Part shown: one piece after another, positions 43,030 through 49,110 of the stretch
Layout: each line of letters begins with the position of its first letter
How positions within the stretch are numbered: position 1 is the stretch's first letter
From: Lachnospiraceae bacterium
Lineage (GTDB): Bacteria > Bacillota > Clostridia > Lachnospirales > Lachnospiraceae
Assembly (NCBI GenBank): GCA_018384375.1
Contig: JAHAYJ010000106.1
Coordinates: 1-49,110 of the forward strand
Length of the DNA: 49,110 nucleotides
Reading direction: 5' to 3'
Translations under genes and position numbers: made by a program
Notes under the pieces: model-generated
Told to the model about the DNA's origin: nothing
Database searches by the model: none
The model's input: the letters and a program-made list of their open reading frames with translations, nothing else

Positions 43030-44613
43030 ATGAAAAATAAATTACACAAGCTACTTTCCAATTACAAAATGACTATGATATTGCTGATTTTATGGACCCT
43101 GACGGGAATTGCAGATGAAATTGCCAGGGATTTTCTGTACGCAGAAGAGGAAACCAATCTCTTCTGGAGCGGGGTAGAGATGCTTCAGGACTATAAGCTG
43201 TTTTCCGGGTTGTTGTGGTTCTTTTTTCTTGCGGCTTTAGGCTGCTGGCTGTCAGAAACCTTGTTTGAAAACAACCGCAAGAGAAAGCTTTTGGTGATAC
43301 TGTCCTGTGCCTGCTTGAGCGGTGTGTTTGCCTTCCTTAGGTGCAGTGACATAATGGGGGAAGACAGTGTCCGGATTACAGAATGGATTGCAGGATATGT
43401 GATTGTGATGCTTGCACTGATCGTACTTTTCAGTTACCGCAAAACAAAACTCAGCTTCTCGGAATTTGCCGGTGGGGTTTTTACCAATGAGATGGTGGTA
43501 GCCTTTCTTTCCGTATTGATTTTCATTGGAGGTCTTTTGTTTTTTGCTACATTGGAAGTACTTTTTGAAGGTGACTTTGACTATGGTTATCTTTCCACGG
43601 TTTATCTGTTTTGTTTCAGTGTGCTGGCAGGCTGTGTCTGGGCACTGAATGATGCGGAAAAGGAAATGCATCCGGCAATTCTCTTTTCCTTATGGTATAT
43701 CCTGCCTGTTATTGCAATGGGAATCATGGCAGCAGGATACCTCTATGTGTTTAAGATGCTGTTTCTGCGGGAAGTTCCGTCCAATGAAGTATTTACTACC
43801 ATGACAGCTTTGTTTGCTGTATGCTTCCCTGTTTGGATTATGAGCAGTACCTTTCAAAAAGAAGGGACTTACCACAGATTTCTCTCACTCTTTCCCTGGT
43901 TGTTTTTACCGCTCCTTGTATTGCAGGTCTATTCCCTGGGGATCAGGATCGGAGAATATGGGCTTACGGAACAGAGGTACCTGGGAGTGATGCTGATCCT
44001 GTTTGAGGCTGTGGCAATATTTATGTGTAAATTTATGAGTAGTCATACAGAAAGACTGCTTTATGTAGTTATTGCCCTTACAGTAATCGCTGTCTATGCT
44101 CCGTTTATCAATATGACAAGTCTGTCACGGTTGAATCCAAACTATGGGGACACAGCAGCGGCTATGGAAACAACTGAAAGTGATATGCCCGAAAAAAAGT
44201 GGGAGACGATTCATGGCTGTCAGATGGTGGGAGAGCTTGATACCGCAGGCTTTGGTTCCATGAATATGCTGAATGAGGCAGGAGATTACGAGACATATAA
44301 ATATGACAATACCACCTGTCTGGAAGTCGATTTTTCTCATTTCCGGTTTGCGAAAAGACAGACAGGGGAAACTATAGAGGTTGATCTTAGCGGATTATAC
44401 GAGGATGCCGTTAAATATAAAAAAGAGAATCCCAATCCTGATAAGGATAAGGAGACCGCTTATCTGAAGAAGGAAAACCGGTATGCGTTTGCTGATGGGA
44501 GTGAACTGTATATCAATCACTTTGAGATAAGCTGGATCATTGTGACGGAAGATGGCAGGGAGGAGTGGAAGATCAGAGACACAAATATCGGCGGCATCCT
44601 TCTGGAAAAATAA
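43030..44613 (+). CDS. DUF4153-like polytopic membrane protein
   Basis: About 527 residues from ATG 43030 (ATG 43012 is six codons upstream). Eleven or so hydrophobic helices occupy the first 370 residues. A soluble C-terminal domain of about 150 residues follows (WETIHGCQMVGELDTAGFGSMNMLNEAG onward). The layout and the helix pattern resemble DUF4153 proteins, which are often encoded near envelope-stress two-component systems. It is divergent from the VanRS-like pair and may be its target. Function unknown. Confidence 0.7.
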   Translation: MKNKLHKLLSNYKMTMILLILWTLTGIADEIARDFLYAEEETNLFWSGVEMLQDYKLFSGLLWFFFLAALGCWLSETLFENNRKRKLLVILSCACLSGVFAFLRCSDIMGEDSVRITEWIAGYVIVMLALIVLFSYRKTKLSFSEFAGGVFTNEMVVAFLSVLIFIGGLLFFATLEVLFEGDFDYGYLSTVYLFCFSVLAGCVWALNDAEKEMHPAILFSLWYILPVIAMGIMAAGYLYVFKMLFLREVPSNEVFTTMTALFAVCFPVWIMSSTFQKEGTYHRFLSLFPWLFLPLLVLQVYSLGIRIGEYGLTEQRYLGVMLILFEAVAIFMCKFMSSHTERLLYVVIALTVIAVYAPFINMTSLSRLNPNYGDTAAAMETTESDMPEKKWETIHGCQMVGELDTAGFGSMNMLNEAGDYETYKYDNTTCLEVDFSHFRFAKRQTGETIEVDLSGLYEDAVKYKKENPNPDKDKETAYLKKENRYAFADGSELYINHFEISWIIVTEDGREEWKIRDTNIGGILLEK

Positions 44614-44624
44614 TATTTTCCATG

Positions 44625-44653
44625 TTGAACCGGCACCCTTCTTGTGCTATAAT
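44625..44653 (+). promoter_or_regulatory. carAB promoter (extended -10)
   Basis: TTGAAC (44625-44630) and TATAAT (44648-44653) are exactly 17 bp apart, with TG at 44645-44646 forming an extended -10. The leader is only about 40 nt, too short for a PyrR-type attenuator. Confidence 0.82.
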
Positions 44654-44699
44654 TAGTCGATTATGCAAGGAAATACATCAGGAAGGGAGCAGGGACCAC

Positions 44700-45893
44700 A
44701 TGAAGGCATTTTTAATTCTTGAGGACGGTACTGTATTTACGGGAACCCACATCGGTGCCGACAAGGAAATAATCAGTGAAATTGTTTTTAATACTTCCAT
44801 GGCGGGATATCTGGAAGTGCTGACAGACCCCTCTTATGCAGGACAGGCTGTCTGTATGACATATCCGCTTATTGGCAACTATGGTGTGTGCAGAGAGGAT
44901 ATGGAATCAAGGCAGGCGTGGCCCGATGGTTTCATCGTCAGAGAATTGTCGAGGCTAGCAAGTAACTTCCGGAAGGATATCACCATACAGGAATTCCTGA
45001 AAGAACAGGATATACCCGGCATTGCCGGAATTGATACCCGTGCACTGACGAAGATTCTTCGTGAAAAAGGCACCATGAACGGTATGATCACTACCGATGA
45101 AAATTATAATCTGAATGCAATTCTTCCTAAATTAAAAGAATATACCACCGGTAAGGTGGTAGAAAAAGTCACCTGTTCCCAGAAATATGAAATTAGAGGC
45201 GCCAGGGCGCTTGATGAAAACGGTCCGATATCCGGCAGTGCAAAGTTTGTACCGGATGATTTTGCTGTGGGCATCCGGGAGAAGAGACCAAGCATTACCA
45301 GGCAGCTGAACGGTCTTGGAAAGAAGGTCGCATTGCTTGACCTGGGAGCAAAGGATAATATTGCCCGGTCACTGGCACAGCGCGGCTGTGATGTGACGGT
45401 TTATCCGGCACTTACCGGCGCAGAGGAAATCATCGCAGATCAGCCTGACGGCATCATGCTGAGTAACGGCCCGGGTGATCCCAAGGAATGTGTAAGCATC
45501 ATTAAAGAAATCCGAAAATTATATGATACGGATATTCCGATTTTTGCCATCTGTCTCGGACATCAGCTGATGGCGCTGGCAACGGGGGCAGATACCTATA
45601 AAATGAAATACGGACACAGAGGCGGAAACCATCCGGTAAAGGATCTTAAAACGGGACGAGTTTACATTTCTTCCCAGAATCACGGCTATGTGGTGGATAC
45701 GGATAAGCTGGATCCCAAGGTAGCAGTGCCTGCCTTTATCAATGTCAATGACGGCACAAATGAAGGACTTTCCTATACAGGGAAAAATATTTTTACCGTG
45801 CAGTATCATCCGGAAGCGTGCCCGGGACCACAGGACTCCAGTTACCTGTTTGATAGATTTATTAAGATGATGGAGGTGGGAAAAGATGCCTAA
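44700..45893 (+). CDS. carA: Carbamoyl-phosphate synthase small (glutaminase) subunit
   Basis: Supplies ammonia from glutamine to CarB for carbamoyl phosphate, used in pyrimidine and arginine synthesis. 397 residues: an N-terminal CPSase small-chain domain (AFLILEDGTVFTG, NTSMAGYLEVLTDPSYAGQ, GIAGIDTRALTKILR) and a class-I glutaminase with catalytic Cys about 285 in CLGHQLMALATG, plus the later His/Glu in VQYHPEA. The start ATG 44700 follows GGGAGCAGGGA. An in-frame upstream ATG (44565) is inside the previous gene and ignored. It overlaps carB by 8 bp. Confidence 0.97.
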   Translation: MKAFLILEDGTVFTGTHIGADKEIISEIVFNTSMAGYLEVLTDPSYAGQAVCMTYPLIGNYGVCREDMESRQAWPDGFIVRELSRLASNFRKDITIQEFLKEQDIPGIAGIDTRALTKILREKGTMNGMITTDENYNLNAILPKLKEYTTGKVVEKVTCSQKYEIRGARALDENGPISGSAKFVPDDFAVGIREKRPSITRQLNGLGKKVALLDLGAKDNIARSLAQRGCDVTVYPALTGAEEIIADQPDGIMLSNGPGDPKECVSIIKEIRKLYDTDIPIFAICLGHQLMALATGADTYKMKYGHRGGNHPVKDLKTGRVYISSQNHGYVVDTDKLDPKVAVPAFINVNDGTNEGLSYTGKNIFTVQYHPEACPGPQDSSYLFDRFIKMMEVGKDA

Positions 45894-48800
45894 GAATCCG
45901 AATGTAAAGAGAGTCATGGTGATCGGCTCCGGCCCGATCGTCATCGGACAGGCAGCAGAATTCGACTATGCGGGAACCCAGGCGTGCCGTTCCCTGAAAG
46001 AAGAAGGAATCGAGGTTATTCTGGTCAATTCCAATCCTGCCACGATTATGACAGATAAGAATATTGCTGATAAGGTATATATTGAGCCACTCACTGCGCG
46101 GGTGCTTGAGCAGATCATTGAAAAGGAAAAGCCGGACAGTATTCTTCCTACGCTGGGGGGACAGGCAGGCTTAAACCTTGGTATGGAACTGGAGGAATCC
46201 GGTTTCCTGAAAGCTCATAATGTTAAGCTGCTTGGAACCACAGCTGCCACCATCAAAAAGGCAGAGGACAGGCAGGAATTTAAGGATACCATGGAAAAGA
46301 TCGGTGAGCCCTGTGCCGCTTCCAAGGTGGTAGAAACGATTGAGGACGGTGTGGCGTTTACCAATTCCATCGGCTATCCGGTAGTGCTTCGCCCTGCCTA
46401 CACCCTGGGAGGTTCAGGTGGTGGTATCGCCCACAATCAGGCAGAGCTGGAGAGCATCCTGGAAAATGGTCTGCGTCTTTCCCGTGTGGGACAGGTTCTG
46501 GTGGAGAGATGTATTGCAGGCTGGAAGGAAATTGAATACGAGGTAATGCGCGACAGTGCAGGAAACTGCATTACGGTATGTAATATGGAAAACATCGATC
46601 CTGTCGGAGTACACACCGGAGACAGTATTGTTGTGGCACCCTCACAGACGCTTTCTGATAAGGAGTATCAAATGCTGCGTACCTCAGCACTGAATATTAT
46701 CAGCGAGCTTGAGATTACCGGCGGATGTAATGTGCAGTTTGCGCTTCATCCCACCAGCTTTGAATATTGTGTCATTGAGGTAAATCCCAGAGTAAGCCGT
46801 TCCTCGGCACTGGCAAGTAAGGCAACCGGTTATCCCATTGCCAAGGTGGCTGCCAAGATTGCGCTGGGCTATACACTGGATGAGATCAAAAATGCAATTA
46901 CGGGAAAAACCTATGCAAGCTTTGAGCCTACACTGGACTACTGTGTAGTAAAGCTTCCCAGACTTCCCTTTGATAAATTCATTACGGCAAAGAGAACATT
47001 GACGACTCAGATGAAAGCAACCGGAGAGGTTATGAGCATCTGCGATAATTTCGAAGGGGCACTGATGAAGGCAATCCGCTCTCTGGAGCAGCATGTGGAC
47101 TGTTTGTTAAGCTATGATTTCAGCGAGCTGAACGCGCAGGAGTTGAAGGAACGCCTTAAAATTGTGGATGACCAGAGAATTTACGTGATTGCAGAGGCGA
47201 TCCGCAAGGGCGTGGATTATGATACCATCCATGAGATCACCATGATCGATCACTGGTTCATCGATAAGATTGGTATCCTGGTAGAAATGGAACAGGCACT
47301 GAAGAAGAGACCGCTTACGGTGGAACTGTTAAAAGAAGCAAAGCGGATAGAATTCCCGGATACGGTGATCAGCAGACTTACCGGTCTGCCGGAGGAAGAG
47401 ATCAAGAAGCTCCGATATGATAACGGTATCGTGGCTGCTTTTAAGATGGTAGATACCTGTGCAGCGGAATTTGAAGCCAGTACACCCTATTACTATTCTG
47501 TATATGGAAGTGAAAACGAAGCGGTCGAGACAAATCCGCCCAAAAAAGTGCTGGTACTTGGCTCGGGTCCCATTAGGATCGGACAGGGAATCGAGTTTGA
47601 CTATTGCTCGGTTCATGCTACCTGGGCGTTTGCCAAGGCAGGCTATGAGACGATCATCATCAATAACAATCCGGAGACAGTAAGTACGGATTTTGATATT
47701 GCGGACAAGTTGTATTTTGAACCCCTGACTCCTGAGGATGTGGAGAGCATCGTCAGGCTGGAGAAGCCGGACGGAGCTGTGGTACAGTTCGGTGGGCAGA
47801 CTGCAATTAAGCTGACTGAGAGCCTGATGAAGATGGGTGTTCCGATTTTAGGGACCAGGGCAGAGGATGTGGATGCGGCTGAAGACAGAGAGCTGTTTGA
47901 TGAGATATTGGAAAAAACACAGATCCCGAGAGCAGCAGGCGGCACTGTGTTTACGGCGCAGGAGGCTAAGGAGGTTGCAAACAGACTGGGCTATCCGGTA
48001 CTGGTAAGACCTTCCTACGTGCTTGGCGGTCAGGGCATGCAGATTGCCATTTCCGATGAAGAGATTGAAGAGTTTATGAATATCATCAACCGGATCGCAC
48101 AGGATCATCCTATTCTGGTTGACAAATATCTGCAGGGGAAGGAAATTGAAGTGGATGCGGTGTGCGACGGCACGGATATCCTGATTCCCGGTATTATGGA
48201 GCACATTGAAAGAACCGGCGTCCATTCCGGTGACAGTATTTCCGTATATCCTGCGCCTACGATTTCCGACACGGTGAAAGCAAAGATTGCGGATTATACC
48301 GAAAGACTGGCAAAGGCGCTTCATGTTAAGGGCTTGATCAACATTCAGTTCATTGCCATCGGTGAGGATGTATATGTGATCGAGGTGAATCCCCGCTCCT
48401 CCCGTACCGTACCGTATATCAGCAAGGTGACAGGAATTCCGATCGTGGATCTGGCTACAGAGGTGATTATCGGAAAGACCATCAGGGAGCTCGGTTATCA
48501 ACCGGGATTGCAGCCGGAAGCAGATTATTTTGCCATTAAGATGCCGGTGTTCTCCTTTGAGAAGATCAGGGGAGCAGAGATCAGCCTGGGACCGGAAATG
48601 AAATCCACCGGTGAGTGTCTGGGTATTGCGAAAACCTTTAATGAGGCACTTTATAAAGCCTTCCTTGGAGCTGGCGTGGATCTGCCTAAGCACAAGCAGA
48701 TGATCATTACTGTGAAGGATGCGGATAAGGGTGAGGCTGTGGAGATCGGCCGCAGGTTTGAAAAACTGGGCTATACCATTTACGCCACCAGAAGTACCGC

Positions 48801-49080
48801 GGCAGCTTTAAACGAGGCGGGAGTCAAGGCACGTAAGGTTAATAAGATTTCTCAGGAATCACCTACCGTGATGGATCTGATTTTGGGGCATAAGATTGAT
48901 CTTGTGATTGACACTCCCACACAGGGGCGTGACAAGTCGAGGGATGGATTCCTGATCAGAAGAACCGCAATTGAGACGGGCGTGAACTGTATCACGGCAA
49001 TGGATACGGCAGCAGCGCTGGTGACAAGCCTTGAAAATGAAAATGATCAGTTTACGCTGATTGATATTGCATCCATCTGA
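45886..49080 (+). CDS. carB: Carbamoyl-phosphate synthase large subunit
   Basis: ATP-grasp enzyme of two homologous halves that makes carbamoyl phosphate from bicarbonate, ammonia and two ATP. 1064 residues. Each half shows its own nucleotide and ligand motifs: VMVIGSGPIVIGQAAEFDYAG and PTLGGQAGLNL in the first half, VLVLGSGPIRIGQGIEFDYC and VQFGGQTAIKL in the second. The C-terminal MGS-like allosteric domain (GYTIYATRSTAAALNEAGV, DLVIDTPTQG) is also present, so UMP/ornithine control is possible. It overlaps carA and ends 30 bp before the window edge. Confidence 0.98.
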   Translation: MPKNPNVKRVMVIGSGPIVIGQAAEFDYAGTQACRSLKEEGIEVILVNSNPATIMTDKNIADKVYIEPLTARVLEQIIEKEKPDSILPTLGGQAGLNLGMELEESGFLKAHNVKLLGTTAATIKKAEDRQEFKDTMEKIGEPCAASKVVETIEDGVAFTNSIGYPVVLRPAYTLGGSGGGIAHNQAELESILENGLRLSRVGQVLVERCIAGWKEIEYEVMRDSAGNCITVCNMENIDPVGVHTGDSIVVAPSQTLSDKEYQMLRTSALNIISELEITGGCNVQFALHPTSFEYCVIEVNPRVSRSSALASKATGYPIAKVAAKIALGYTLDEIKNAITGKTYASFEPTLDYCVVKLPRLPFDKFITAKRTLTTQMKATGEVMSICDNFEGALMKAIRSLEQHVDCLLSYDFSELNAQELKERLKIVDDQRIYVIAEAIRKGVDYDTIHEITMIDHWFIDKIGILVEMEQALKKRPLTVELLKEAKRIEFPDTVISRLTGLPEEEIKKLRYDNGIVAAFKMVDTCAAEFEASTPYYYSVYGSENEAVETNPPKKVLVLGSGPIRIGQGIEFDYCSVHATWAFAKAGYETIIINNNPETVSTDFDIADKLYFEPLTPEDVESIVRLEKPDGAVVQFGGQTAIKLTESLMKMGVPILGTRAEDVDAAEDRELFDEILEKTQIPRAAGGTVFTAQEAKEVANRLGYPVLVRPSYVLGGQGMQIAISDEEIEEFMNIINRIAQDHPILVDKYLQGKEIEVDAVCDGTDILIPGIMEHIERTGVHSGDSISVYPAPTISDTVKAKIADYTERLAKALHVKGLINIQFIAIGEDVYVIEVNPRSSRTVPYISKVTGIPIVDLATEVIIGKTIRELGYQPGLQPEADYFAIKMPVFSFEKIRGAEISLGPEMKSTGECLGIAKTFNEALYKAFLGAGVDLPKHKQMIITVKDADKGEAVEIGRRFEKLGYTIYATRSTAAALNEAGVKARKVNKISQESPTVMDLILGHKIDLVIDTPTQGRDKSRDGFLIRRTAIETGVNCITAMDTAAALVTSLENENDQFTLIDIASI

Positions 49081-49110
49081 TGCCCAAAAGGTGAAAAATG
49101 CAAAAGATAA

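Noticed and set aside
44565-44699. N-terminal extension of CarA
   Set aside because: It lies in the end of the preceding gene and in the promoter; the canonical CarA start with a good ribosome site is at 44700.
44613-44700. Possible PyrR-type attenuator before carAB
   Set aside because: The leader after the promoter is only about 40 nt and has no terminator/antiterminator pair.
1-49110. CRISPR arrays, insertion sequences, prophage or rRNA genes
   Set aside because: No regularly spaced repeats, transposase, integrase or rRNA sequence was noticed on either strand.

Overview
The window looks like chromosome from a low-to-mid GC Gram-positive anaerobe, most likely a Lachnospiraceae (Clostridia) member. 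This rests on the style of the proteins: a single-chain clostridial PurL, tandem hybrid kinases, a DUF4430 lipoprotein with an ECF S-component, an OFA-type MFS carrier and a DUF6142-like membrane protein. It also rests on Shine-Dalgarno spacing and on TTG/GTG starts. Family names come from pattern recognition of the translations; no database search was run.

Layout. 1-6.7 kb is a patchwork: the 3' part of an FtsX-like ABC permease cut by the window edge; a MazE/MazF-type toxin-antitoxin pair with a palindromic operator on its promoter; a scar holding remnants of a MerR regulator and a HelD/UvrD-like helicase; a TetR regulator with twin operators; a GNAT; a PAF-acetylhydrolase-like hydrolase; a CDP-alcohol phosphatidyltransferase; and a frameshifted scrap of [FeFe]-hydrogenase. 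6.7-8.1 kb is a cobalamin riboswitch with a terminator, followed by a DUF4430 lipoprotein and an ECF S-component, which together form a B12 uptake unit. 8.2-15.8 kb is a compact signalling operon: hybrid kinase with HPt, hybrid kinase fused to a DegV lipid-binding domain, solute-binding lipoprotein, and a receiver-GGDEF protein.

15.9-30.7 kb is housekeeping: pyrE, two small membrane proteins, a long M29-type aminopeptidase, purE-purM-purN-purD, a zinc-ribbon protein, an SH3b membrane protein, a YtrA-like GntR regulator, clpC, a small conserved protein, radA and an LCP cell-wall ligase. An isolated tRNA-Trp with its own promoter and terminator follows. 30.9-33.6 kb on the minus strand carries a LacI regulator and an OFA-type MFS transporter. 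33.8-36.8 kb holds a DUF6508-like protein, a TetR regulator and a tandem pair of AstE/AspA-family proteins, the second of which has lost its catalytic residues. 37.1-49.1 kb holds purL, a VanRS-like two-component system (minus strand) divergent from a DUF4153-like membrane protein, and carA-carB.

How it works together. PurE, PurM, PurN, PurD and PurL cover much of de novo IMP synthesis (purF, purC, purB and purH are not here), and PyrE and CarAB serve pyrimidine and arginine synthesis. The least ordinary parts are the kinase-DegV/SBP/GGDEF operon, which plausibly couples a lipid and an extracellular solute to c-di-GMP, and the AstE/AspA enzyme/pseudoenzyme pair.
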